Positions 32,508-40,485 of a stretch of DNA of 64,000 bases are shown one piece after another; positions within the stretch are counted from its first letter, which is position 1; every line of letters begins with the position of its first letter. Below the pieces are notes generated by a model. That model saw nothing but the letters and a program-made list of their open reading frames with translations. It was not told the DNA's origin and did no database searches. The stretch is from Bacillus sp. J37. Lineage in GTDB: Bacteria > Bacillota > Bacilli > Bacillales > Bacillaceae. A program made the translations under genes and the position numbers. Where the stretch lies: NCBI RefSeq assembly GCF_000518865.1, contig NZ_JAEK01000019.1:1-64000 (forward strand), written 5' to 3'.

Positions 32508-33148
32508 ACCAAACACCTATATATAATAAAGAAGCTTTTCTACAAATCGTACAGGATCGCCGTGCCATCCGTACGTATGATGAAAATGTGAAAATTAGTC
32601 AGGAAGAAATGTCTGAAATACTTACAGCAGCAACTAAGGCGCCATCATCAGTCAATTTACAGCCTTGGCGTTTTGTTGTTATTGAAAGCCCTGAAGCAAA
32701 AGCAAAGCTTGCACCGCTTGCCAAATTCAATCAACAGCAAGTGAAAACCTCTTCAGCAGTAATAGCTGTTTTTGCTGATATGAATAACCTTGACTACTTG
32801 GAAGAAATTTATAGTAAAGCGGTAGAGCATGGTCTAATGCCCCAAGAAGTAAAAGATCAGCAAGTACCCTCTATCCGTAACCTGCTTTCATCTATTACGG
32901 AGCAGGCAAATAGGGAAACAATCTTAATCGATAGTGGTTTAGTATCGATGCAGCTAATGCTGACTGCAAAGGCATATGGTTACGATACATGTCCGATCGG
33001 CGGATATGAGAAAGATCAAATCGCAGAAGCATTTGATTTGGATAAGGACCGTTATGTTCCAGTCATGCTAATTTCTATCGGTAAAGCAGTAGATACAGGC
33101 TACAAGTCCTATCGTATGCCGGTAGAACAAATTACAGAATGGAAATAA
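32504..33148 (+). CDS. nitroreductase-family protein
   Basis: A 214-residue FMN-dependent nitroreductase-like protein. It has the family opening QIVQDRRAIRTYDENV, the FMN-contact segment ATKAPSSVNLQPWRFVVI and the C-terminal AKAYGYDTCPIGGYEKDQI. The start overlaps the marR stop (ATGA). It resembles YdgI/MhqN-type Bacillus proteins. It probably reduces quinones or nitroaromatics. Confidence 0.9.
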   Translation: MNQTPIYNKEAFLQIVQDRRAIRTYDENVKISQEEMSEILTAATKAPSSVNLQPWRFVVIESPEAKAKLAPLAKFNQQQVKTSSAVIAVFADMNNLDYLEEIYSKAVEHGLMPQEVKDQQVPSIRNLLSSITEQANRETILIDSGLVSMQLMLTAKAYGYDTCPIGGYEKDQIAEAFDLDKDRYVPVMLISIGKAVDTGYKSYRMPVEQITEWK

Positions 33149-33161
33149 GGAGAGAGAAACT

Positions 33162-33455
33162 ATGATTATCATCCACGCTAGAATGTCAGTTAAACCAGAG
33201 AAAAAGGAAGAATTCCTTCAAGAAATTGAAGCAGTAATGGAAGGAAGCCGTGCAGAAGCAGGTAATAACAGCTACGACCTATTCCAGAATCCAACAGATT
33301 CTAACAGCTTTGTTATGGTAGAAAGTTGGAAGGACATGGAGTCTGTTCAGGCCCATAATGCAAGCAGTCACTTCCAAAAATTCAGTGCAGCTGCTAAGAA
33401 AATGCTAAGTGCTCCATTAGAAGCGGATGTTTATCAAGCGGAGAAATTAAATTAA
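33162..33455 (+). CDS. antibiotic biosynthesis monooxygenase (ABM) domain protein
   Basis: A 97-residue ferredoxin-like-fold protein. It shows IIIHARMSVKPEKKEEFLQ, GNNSYDLFQNPTDSNSFVMVESWKD and SHFQKFSAAAKKML, typical of ABM/YgiN-like quinol monooxygenases. It is the third gene of the MarR operon, 13 bp after the nitroreductase. A role in quinone detoxification is inferred from this pairing. Confidence 0.88.
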   Translation: MIIIHARMSVKPEKKEEFLQEIEAVMEGSRAEAGNNSYDLFQNPTDSNSFVMVESWKDMESVQAHNASSHFQKFSAAAKKMLSAPLEADVYQAEKLN

Positions 33456-33458
33456 TGA

Positions 33459-33494
33459 AAAAGGATGACCGTGGCGGTCATCCTTTTTCTTTTT
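33459..33494 (+). terminator. terminator of the MarR operon
   Basis: AAAAAGGATGACC pairs with GGTCATCCTTTTT, then CTTTTT. A very strong hairpin. Confidence 0.9.
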
Positions 33495-33640
33495 ACACAA
33501 ATGCTGCCATATGCCATACCCGAAAACCTATTATATTCCGATATAAGTAAATATATAACAAAACTGCAACCAAAAACGATAAGGTTACATTTTTAAAAAT
33601 GACCTCTCTACATTTTTGAAAAAAAAGGGGTTGTAGATGG

Positions 33641-33690
33641 TACTTTCTTTAAAGAAACCCGTTCATATACTGGTTTCTTTAAAGAAAGTA
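33641..33690. promoter_or_regulatory. paired palindromes TTTCTTTAAAGAAA upstream of the sugar-sensing operon
   Basis: Two perfect 14-bp palindromes (33644-33657 and 33674-33687) start exactly 30 bp apart. They also sit in a larger 19-bp inverted repeat, TACTTTCTTTAAAGAAACC at 33641 versus its complement at 33672. They lie about 105-150 bp before the first gene, upstream of a candidate TATAAT at 33752. An operator pair bound three helical turns apart is the likely role; a cruciform is the alternative. Confidence 0.5.
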
Positions 33691-33792
33691 GTAACCAACA
33701 GCCAATGAGTAATATGTGTAATAAAGATATTATCATTAATTAATAGTCTGCTATAATAAAGACTAGTTTACTACTTTAAAGGAGTTAGCTTC

Positions 33793-34770
33793 ATGGGAAA
33801 GATTGTTAAACTTGTAAGCGTTATCACCTGTATTATTCTTTTTTATTTTACATTAGATTCTGCTGTGAAAGTATTTAATACAAATTGGAAGTTGCCAGAG
33901 GAGTTAAAGGAGGAGCTTACTGACAAGAGAATCGTTTTGATTACTCATGAGTTGGAGACTCCATTTTGGGATTCAGTTAGTGCTGGAGCGAAGCAACAGG
34001 CAGAACAGGCTGGTGCAAGGCTTGAGATATTGGGGAGTTATGGTAACAATCAAGAGGATTTCTTAAAACAAATAGAAATAGCGATTTATTCAAAAGTCGA
34101 TGGTATTATCGTTCAGGGAGTGGATACAGAGGAATTTAAGGAGCTGACAAAAGTAAAAGCTTCTTCATATGGGGTGCCGGTTATCACGGTGGCTAATGAT
34201 GTTCCGATGGCAGAAAGCCTTCGTAGGACGTATGTAGGATCCGATCAGATTTTGGCTGGTAGAATGATTGCAGAACAATTGGTAGAGGATATGGGAGAAT
34301 CTGGCGAGGTTGTTTTAGTGATTGACCGTACAAAGGAATTCTATCAAACACAGAGATTGAAAGGAATTCAAGATTACCTCTCCAATTATCCGAAAATTGA
34401 GCTGATTGAAGCAGAGACAGAAGATACACGAGAGCAGGTTATTGCCACCACAAAGGATTTATTAAATCGGATACCTGACGTTGATGCTTTTATTACACTT
34501 AATGCTAAATTTGCAGATGATTTGGTAGAGGAAATTGATAGACGTTCGAATGTTGAAACGTTTTATATCTATTCTTTTGACGATGACCCTAGTTCATTAT
34601 CTTTATTGGAGGAAGGAAAAATAGATGGAATGATCGAGCAGTCTCCATCAATGATGGGGGAGCTTAGTGTGGAATTAATGATGAACTGGTTGAACAGAGA
34701 GGTATTACCACTTAATTTAGACGGCTATCTTACCGACATTCAAATGGTGAAACAGGTGGATGTCGAATGA
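33793..34770 (+). CDS. membrane-anchored sugar-binding sensor protein (XylFII-like)
   Basis: A 325-residue type I periplasmic binding protein anchored by one N-terminal helix (LVSVITCIILFYFTLDS) rather than a lipobox. The body has RIVLITHELETPFWDSVSAG, DGIIVQGVD and YVGSDQILAGRMIAEQLVED. Its stop overlaps the histidine kinase start. The arrangement matches the XylFII-LytS type of sugar perception described in Clostridium, where an anchored binding protein presents ligand to the kinase. The RBS is AAAGGAG. The sugar is not determinable from sequence. Confidence 0.85.
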   Translation: MGKIVKLVSVITCIILFYFTLDSAVKVFNTNWKLPEELKEELTDKRIVLITHELETPFWDSVSAGAKQQAEQAGARLEILGSYGNNQEDFLKQIEIAIYSKVDGIIVQGVDTEEFKELTKVKASSYGVPVITVANDVPMAESLRRTYVGSDQILAGRMIAEQLVEDMGESGEVVLVIDRTKEFYQTQRLKGIQDYLSNYPKIELIEAETEDTREQVIATTKDLLNRIPDVDAFITLNAKFADDLVEEIDRRSNVETFYIYSFDDDPSSLSLLEEGKIDGMIEQSPSMMGELSVELMMNWLNREVLPLNLDGYLTDIQMVKQVDVE

Positions 34771-36215
34771 ACAGTATACAGAAGAAAATTTGGGGCCTTG
34801 TGTTAGTGGCTCTCTTGATAATGGCGGCAACTTGGTTTTCGCTTACTTACTATAATCAAAAAATGTTAGATCAGTATAACAACATTCTTGAACGATACTT
34901 AATATTAAATGAAATAACGATAAAAAGTGAGAATACAGTAACGGCATTAAATAACTATTTACTTCTTCCATCTGAAGATAATTTTAAAGCGATTACTCAG
35001 AATAAGAAGGATATTCAAAAGATGAAAAATGAAGTATCTACATTTAAAAATGTGGAGAATGAATTAGCATTAACAAATTATGTGAACTTAGTTGATAGCT
35101 TTGTAGAGTCAGTTGATTTATCACTTTCTTTTCAGTCTGAGGATGAAATAGAGTACTCAATGACAGCATTTAATGAAGCAACTCATATTTCTAACTATAT
35201 CTCGGAAATGGCTCTGACATTAATAGATTTAGAGCTTCAAACATATGATATGTTTTATCGAGATATGATTAGTCAGTCAGAAGAGCTAAAGCAGCTTGGA
35301 ATTTGGCTGCTCCTATTAATTACGGTAGGTCTCTTACTCTTTACTTATTGGTTTTCTCAACGAATTACGAAACCAGTTGAAAAGTTGACACATGCAGCAA
35401 ATGAGCTTTCCAAAGGGCGGTTTGATTTAAAAGTTGAAGTGAATTCGAGTGATGAAATTGCATTTTTGGCAAAGATGTTTGATCGAATGCGTGTGAATAT
35501 AAATAAATTAATATCAGAAATACATCATCAAGCACAGCTGGAAAATGAATTACAGCAAAATAGGCTTCTATTAAAGGAGAGTCAATTGCGTAATCTACAG
35601 AGTCAAATAAATCCACATTTTTTATTTAACACGCTAAACACACTTTCTAAAAAAGCCTATATGGAAGGATCAGAAGAAACGAGTGATTTGCTAGTTAGTA
35701 TCGCAGGCTTATTACGCTATAACCTAAAACATTTAGATAAGCCTATGACACTTAATGATGAAGTCAATGTAATGAAACAATATATTGATATTCAAAAAAC
35801 AAGATACACTGACAGACTTACCTTTCTAATGGAGATAGATGAATCGTGTCTTCATATCCCGATCCCTGGCCTAACCTTGCAGCCACTCGTGGAAAATGCC
35901 GTCATATATGCGGTTGAGCCACATGAAGAAGGTGGTATTATTTGGTTTCGAATCAAAGATGAGGGAGACCTAGTCATGATAGAAGTGGAAGACAATGGTC
36001 CTGGTATGACAGAAGAAAAAATTCAAGAAATATATGAAGAGAAGGTAAACACGGCAAATGGACACTCCTCAGGTATTGGTTTAAGTAATGTGATGAAGCG
36101 TCTTCGACTTTTCAATGGGATGGAAGATGTGATGAAGATTAAAAGTAGCCAAGAAAGTGGTACGAAAGTGATGATAAAGCTTTTGAAAGAAAGGAGACTC
36201 GAGACAAATGACTAA
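34767..36215 (+). CDS. LytS/YesM-type sensor histidine kinase (partner of the sugar-binding sensor)
   Basis: A 482-residue kinase with two membrane helices (about residues 8-28 and 175-195) around a helical extracytoplasmic domain of about 145 residues, suited to contacting a binding protein. A HAMP domain follows (ITKPVEKLTHAANELSKG). The His_kinase domain has INPHFLFNTLNTLSKKAY with the phospho-acceptor His near residue 283. The ATPase has QPLVENAVIYAV and DNGPGM. It overlaps both neighbours, so the three products are translationally coupled. Confidence 0.9.
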   Translation: MNSIQKKIWGLVLVALLIMAATWFSLTYYNQKMLDQYNNILERYLILNEITIKSENTVTALNNYLLLPSEDNFKAITQNKKDIQKMKNEVSTFKNVENELALTNYVNLVDSFVESVDLSLSFQSEDEIEYSMTAFNEATHISNYISEMALTLIDLELQTYDMFYRDMISQSEELKQLGIWLLLLITVGLLLFTYWFSQRITKPVEKLTHAANELSKGRFDLKVEVNSSDEIAFLAKMFDRMRVNINKLISEIHHQAQLENELQQNRLLLKESQLRNLQSQINPHFLFNTLNTLSKKAYMEGSEETSDLLVSIAGLLRYNLKHLDKPMTLNDEVNVMKQYIDIQKTRYTDRLTFLMEIDESCLHIPIPGLTLQPLVENAVIYAVEPHEEGGIIWFRIKDEGDLVMIEVEDNGPGMTEEKIQEIYEEKVNTANGHSSGIGLSNVMKRLRLFNGMEDVMKIKSSQESGTKVMIKLLKERRLETND

Positions 36216-37749
36216 CATCCTTATTGTAGATGATGAAGAGGTCGAACGTGATGGGTTAGAAATGATTCTTAAGAAGAACTTTACGGATATTGTCATTCAA
36301 CAAGCGAAAAATGGGAGGCTGGCAATTGAGATAGCCTCAGATTTTCAACCAGACCTAGTGTTCATGGATATTCAAATGCCAGGTATGACTGGTATTGAAG
36401 TAATTGAAAAAATGAAGTCCTATTATCCTCGTATGAAATTTATATTAGTAACTGCTTACGCAACTTTTGATTACGCGAAGGAAGCCATGAGGCTGGGTGT
36501 TGTCGATTATTTGGTAAAACCAAGTCGAATTAAGGAGATCGTGGAAACAGTTGAGAAAGTGCTTAACCAGATAAAGGGAGAACAACAAAGAGTTGAGGCA
36601 ATGAAGCAGCAGGAAAATACTTTGCAAATAGCCATGTCCTTATTTGAGACCGATGTTGTAACACAACTATTATTTGACCATGTTCATGAAGTTCATTTGG
36701 AAAAGCTACTAGAAATGTTAGACATACAGGCCACGGAAGAAAAATTTGTGATTAGCCTCATTGTGCCTGATGGTTTTGAAGCCTCTTATTCCAAGGTTAG
36801 AGAAAAGTTGAATCAAACAGGTAGTGGTTTGGTAGGTGCGTTATATGGCAGACAACTTCCTATTATTGTCTTTCGAAAGCAAGATCAATCGTTCCGTTCT
36901 CAAGCAATCATGTTGGCTAAAGAGATTTTGTCCTTAAACACAGCCGGTGAAGCTACTGGCTGGTTTGTTGGAATTGGAACCGTATACAACTCTTTGAGTC
37001 AAATTAGACAGTCATATCAAGAATCACTTATTGCGACGAGAGATACATCAATTCCGCGAAAATTCCAATTTTATGAAGAGTTGCCCGCACTTGTTTCAGG
37101 AATTGATGAGGAAACAACAAAACAAAGTGAACAGCAATATTTTGACCATATCCGTAATGGAGAATGGGATGAGATTTTTCAACGAATTGCACATATTATC
37201 GATCGTTTAGAACAAGAAGGAACAATGGTGAAGCAAACGCAACAAAGAGTAATGGAGCTGTTTTGGATTGCCACCCGTATATTAAGCGAGATGGGAGTAG
37301 AATCAGATGTACCGTTGTACTCCTTCAAATCGACCGATTATAGACAACTGCGAGCCGAAGCACGGCACCTGTTAGATAGAATGCGAGAGTCATATGAGAA
37401 GCATCTTGCTAACATGGAAGTGGATACCATTCAACAAATGAAACAATACATCATTGACCATGCACATGAGGATATCTCATTGGAAGCGGTTGGTCGAGAA
37501 GTAGGCTTGAGCCCTATATATATTAGTAAAATATTTAAAGAGCAGCTAGGAATTAATTATATAAATTTTTTAACAGAGTGTCGCATTGAGAAAGCGAAGA
37601 GACTAATGAGAGATCCATTAAAAAGCTTAAAAGAAATCACATTCGAAGTTGGTTACCATGATCCGAATTATTTTAGCAAGGTATTCAAAAAAATCTGTCA
37701 TTCTTCTCCAAAAGAGTACCGTAAAAAGTTGTTATCAAAAGTAGAATAA
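36208..37749 (+). CDS. YesN-type response regulator (REC + AraC HTH)
   Basis: A 513-residue regulator. The receiver domain has VDDEE and phospho-acceptor Asp54 in LVFMDIQMPGMTG. A long middle region of about 270 residues follows. The C-terminal AraC double HTH contains LEAVGREVGLSPIYISKIFKEQLG and EITFEVGYHDPNYFSKVFKK. The start overlaps the kinase stop. It likely activates the ChvE-type importer operon at 39283. A 21-bp-spaced AGTAC pair upstream of that operon is a candidate site. Confidence 0.9.
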   Translation: MTNILIVDDEEVERDGLEMILKKNFTDIVIQQAKNGRLAIEIASDFQPDLVFMDIQMPGMTGIEVIEKMKSYYPRMKFILVTAYATFDYAKEAMRLGVVDYLVKPSRIKEIVETVEKVLNQIKGEQQRVEAMKQQENTLQIAMSLFETDVVTQLLFDHVHEVHLEKLLEMLDIQATEEKFVISLIVPDGFEASYSKVREKLNQTGSGLVGALYGRQLPIIVFRKQDQSFRSQAIMLAKEILSLNTAGEATGWFVGIGTVYNSLSQIRQSYQESLIATRDTSIPRKFQFYEELPALVSGIDEETTKQSEQQYFDHIRNGEWDEIFQRIAHIIDRLEQEGTMVKQTQQRVMELFWIATRILSEMGVESDVPLYSFKSTDYRQLRAEARHLLDRMRESYEKHLANMEVDTIQQMKQYIIDHAHEDISLEAVGREVGLSPIYISKIFKEQLGINYINFLTECRIEKAKRLMRDPLKSLKEITFEVGYHDPNYFSKVFKKICHSSPKEYRKKLLSKVE

Positions 37750-37773
37750 TACAATAGTATTGGAGCGATTAAA

Positions 37774-38886
37774 ATCAGACAGTTATTTACTTTCACTAAC
37801 TTAGGATTGTTGATGCTCGTATTATTCATATTTCTCCTTGGTTGTGAAGAACCGCAGATTCGAAACAGCGACTCAATAGCACAATCAAAGACGGGCAGCT
37901 ATAACTCAAATGATAAACAGGTTGTAGATGAGCCAATCAAAATTGGATTTGCTATGGATACATTAACGGAGGAACGGTGGGTGAAAGATAGGGATCATTT
38001 CAAACAGTCGGTTGAAGCATTAGGGGCAGAGGTGGAGGTGATGGCTTCACATGGTGATGATGCCTTGCAAATTTGGCAAGCGGAAACGATGATAAGCAAT
38101 GGAATTGATTTGCTTGTCATTGTTCCACATAACGCTGAATCGACTGCAGCTATTGTTGAAAAAGCCCACTCTGCTGGTATTAAAGTATTATCGTATGATC
38201 GCCTTGTGAAAAATGCAGAAGTTGAAATGTATGTTTCCTATGATAATGAGCGGGTTGGAGTACTTCAAGCACAGGCAATTACAAAGCTTGTACCAAAAGG
38301 AAAGTATGTCTATATTGGTGGAGCAGAAACGGATAATAATGCACATATGTTTAAAAAAGGGGTATTTGAAGTGCTCCAGCCTCTTATTGATAAGGGAGAT
38401 ATAACAGTTGTTTTTGATCAGTGGACAAAAGACTGGGTGCCATCAAATGCAAAAGAAAATATGGAAATTGCCTTAAATGCTAATCACCATGATATTGATG
38501 CCGTAATTGCGGCGAATGATGCAACGGCTGGTGCAGTAATAGAAGCGCTGGAGGAGCAAGGACTTGCAGGGAAAGTTCCAGTTGCTGGCCAAGATGCAGA
38601 TCTAGCTGCCATTCAACGTATCATTGAGGGAAAACAGGCGATGACCATTTATAAACCGATTAATGAGTTAACCGAGCTAGCTGCAGAACTTGCAATAAAG
38701 CTAGCAAAGGATGAGGAGATTGGGGAGCTTGGAGAGATCGTAAAAGTAAACAACGGTAAAATGGAGGTACCTTCGATTCTTTTATCCCCCACTGTTGTTA
38801 ATCATTCAAATGTTGATGAAACAATCATTGCGGATGGTTTTCATATGAAAGAAGATGTTTATTTAAATAAGGGTAAGGAAGATTAG
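37774..38886 (+). CDS. XylF-like sugar-binding lipoprotein without its own transporter; apparent ATC start
   Basis: About 370 residues. A lipoprotein signal (hydrophobic core then LLGC, Cys24 if started at ATC 37774) leads to a D-xylose/ChvE-type binding protein: IGFAMDTLTEERWVKDRDHF, AHSAGIKVLSYDRLV, YIGGAETDNNAHMFKKG and AGQDADLAAIQRIIEGKQ. The only ATG (37813) and the TTGs at 37807/37810 would delete the basic end of the signal. ATC 37774 sits 8 nt after GGAG, so a non-AUG start or a lost ATG is implied. It lies between the response regulator and the importer and may act as an extra ligand presenter. Confidence 0.8.
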   Translation: MRQLFTFTNLGLLMLVLFIFLLGCEEPQIRNSDSIAQSKTGSYNSNDKQVVDEPIKIGFAMDTLTEERWVKDRDHFKQSVEALGAEVEVMASHGDDALQIWQAETMISNGIDLLVIVPHNAESTAAIVEKAHSAGIKVLSYDRLVKNAEVEMYVSYDNERVGVLQAQAITKLVPKGKYVYIGGAETDNNAHMFKKGVFEVLQPLIDKGDITVVFDQWTKDWVPSNAKENMEIALNANHHDIDAVIAANDATAGAVIEALEEQGLAGKVPVAGQDADLAAIQRIIEGKQAMTIYKPINELTELAAELAIKLAKDEEIGELGEIVKVNNGKMEVPSILLSPTVVNHSNVDETIIADGFHMKEDVYLNKGKED

Positions 38887-38912
38887 ATGATAAAAAAATA
38901 GTTTGAAAGAGT

Positions 38913-38946
38913 AGGAGCTTGGAGTGTTTTCCAAGCTCTATTTTTA
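38913..38946 (+). terminator. terminator after the XylF-like gene
   Basis: GGAGCTTGGA pairs with TCCAAGCTC, then TATTTTTA. It ends the sensor operon. Confidence 0.8.
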
Positions 38947-39006
38947 TACGTTCAGTATATAGACATTGGCGGAGAATTATGTAGTAATTTGTAGAAATGG
39001 TGATAG

Positions 39007-39090
39007 AAAGGCAATAATCGCAGAAAAATTTTATTAGTCGAAGATGAACTATCTAAAATCGAAGATAAAGTGATTACCAGTTCTTTTTAA
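39007..39090 (+). pseudogene. remnant of a response-regulator receiver domain
   Basis: The frame reads NNRRKILLVEDELSKIEDKV and stops shortly after, at 39088. RKILLVEDE is the characteristic beta-1/acidic-pocket start of receiver domains. No ATG or RBS precedes it and the rest of the domain is missing. It suggests that another two-component gene once stood in this 396-bp gap. Confidence 0.45.
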
Positions 39091-39172
39091 GAGTTAGATG
39101 GTGATCAAGGATGACTAAAGTGCTTGCCTCTTTGGTTTGAGGTGATAATCTACCTATTTATCATGTTAAAAA

Positions 39173-39198
39173 AGTACAGACGGATACTAAAATAGTAC
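39173..39198 (+). promoter_or_regulatory. candidate activator site: AGTAC direct repeat, 21-bp spacing
   Basis: AAAAGTAC and AATAGTAC (AGTAC at 39173 and 39194) repeat two helical turns apart, about 90-110 bp before the ChvE gene and next to a TATAAG. AraC-type regulators such as the upstream YesN protein usually bind such direct repeats. A near-cre (TGTAAGCACTATCA, one mismatch) lies at 39245-39258. Confidence 0.4.
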
Positions 39199-39282
39199 TA
39201 TAAGTAAGTGTTTTCATGATTAATTACGAATGGTATCTTTTGTATGTAAGCACTATCAAAAGAGATGTGAGGGGGAAAAAGT

Positions 39283-40401
39283 ATGAAAAAAGGTTTTAAG
39301 TTAGTTTCGGCCTTATTAGTAGGTATTTTATTTACTTTCGTAGCAGCTTGTAGCAGTGATAGCACTGGAGGCGGCGGAAGTAGTGAAGTAAGTGTTGGGA
39401 TCGTATTACCAACAAAGGATGAGCCAAGATGGGTTCAAGATGAAGAAAGATTTAAAGCAGCTCTAGCAGACTCTGAATATACAACTGAAATCTTGTTTAG
39501 CCAAGGTTCTTCTGCAAAAGAGAAAGAAAACGTAGAAACGTTAATTAGTAAAGGAATCGATGTTCTAATCATCGCACCTCATGATGGACCAGCGGCTGGT
39601 TCAGCAGTAGAAGCAGCGAAAAAAGAAGGAATTAAAGTTATTTCTTACGATCGTTTAATTACTGATACAGATGCAGTTGACTATTATGTAACATTTGACA
39701 GTATTGCTGTAGGTGAAGCACAGGGGCAATATTTAGTTGACAATGTAGAAGGTACTGGTGTTCCACTTTACTTATTTGCTGGTGCAGCGTCTGATAACAA
39801 TGCATTCCTATTCTTCGAAGGTGCTTGGAAAGTTCTTCAACCAAAAATTGCTGATGGTACTTTTGTAATCGCTAACTCTAGTGAAGCAGAAGCGTTAAAA
39901 GATAAAGCAACTCTTAGTCGTGATGAATTAGGGAAAATTTTAGGTCAGGTTACAACAAACTGGGATCCAAACGAAGCTAAAAATAAAGCGCAAACAAACT
40001 TAACAGCTGCAGGTGCTGACTTAAAAGGTGACGTAGCAGTTCTAGCTCCAAACGATGGTACTTCTCGTTCAATCGCTGACGTATTTGCATCAGACAGTGC
40101 TGTATCTAGCTATGTCATAACCGGTCAGGATGCTGAAAAAGCTTCAATCCAATACATCATTGATGAAAAGCAATCTATGACAGTATTTAAAGATGTTCGT
40201 ACACTTGTTGAAGATGCTATGGGTATGGCTGTAGACATTCTTGATGGAAAAACTCCAGAAACGACTGGTACTTACAACAACGGTAGTGTTGATGTAAACG
40301 CAAAACAAACAGACGTTATCGTCGTTAACAAAGAAAACGTGAAAGCGGAATTAATTGATTCAAGTTACTATGATGCTAGTGAATTCACTGGACTAGAATA
40401 A
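39283..40401 (+). CDS. chvE: multiple-monosaccharide ABC transporter, substrate-binding lipoprotein (ChvE-like)
   Basis: A 372-residue lipoprotein with lipobox VAAC (Cys23) and a Gly/Ser linker. The body closely follows ChvE-type binding proteins: GIVLPTKDEPRWVQDEERF, KVISYDRLITDTDAVDYYV, FAGAASDNNAFLFFEGAWKV and VITGQDAEKASIQYIIDEKQ. Known members bind glucose, galactose, xylose, arabinose and similar sugars. It is the first gene of a three-gene importer operon with RBS GAGGGGG. A perfect 15-bp stem-loop follows the stop. Confidence 0.9.
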   Translation: MKKGFKLVSALLVGILFTFVAACSSDSTGGGGSSEVSVGIVLPTKDEPRWVQDEERFKAALADSEYTTEILFSQGSSAKEKENVETLISKGIDVLIIAPHDGPAAGSAVEAAKKEGIKVISYDRLITDTDAVDYYVTFDSIAVGEAQGQYLVDNVEGTGVPLYLFAGAASDNNAFLFFEGAWKVLQPKIADGTFVIANSSEAEALKDKATLSRDELGKILGQVTTNWDPNEAKNKAQTNLTAAGADLKGDVAVLAPNDGTSRSIADVFASDSAVSSYVITGQDAEKASIQYIIDEKQSMTVFKDVRTLVEDAMGMAVDILDGKTPETTGTYNNGSVDVNAKQTDVIVVNKENVKAELIDSSYYDASEFTGLE

Positions 40402-40421
40402 TAGAAAAATAGATGTTTAAG

Positions 40422-40455
40422 AAATGAGTGTTAGACTTATGTCTAACACTCATTT
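40422..40455 (+). promoter_or_regulatory. intercistronic stem-loop between chvE-like and ATPase genes
   Basis: AAATGAGTGTTAGAC and GTCTAACACTCATTT form a perfect 15-bp stem with a TTAT loop. No T-run follows. It likely protects the binding-protein message or reduces readthrough to the ATPase. Confidence 0.65.
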
Positions 40456-40485
40456 GTAAAGTTGTCTGGTTAAGGAGGCAGAAAG

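Noticed and set aside
39245-39258. cre box before the ChvE operon
   Set aside because: TGTAAGCACTATCA lacks the central CG, which is usually essential, so it is only mentioned as a near match.
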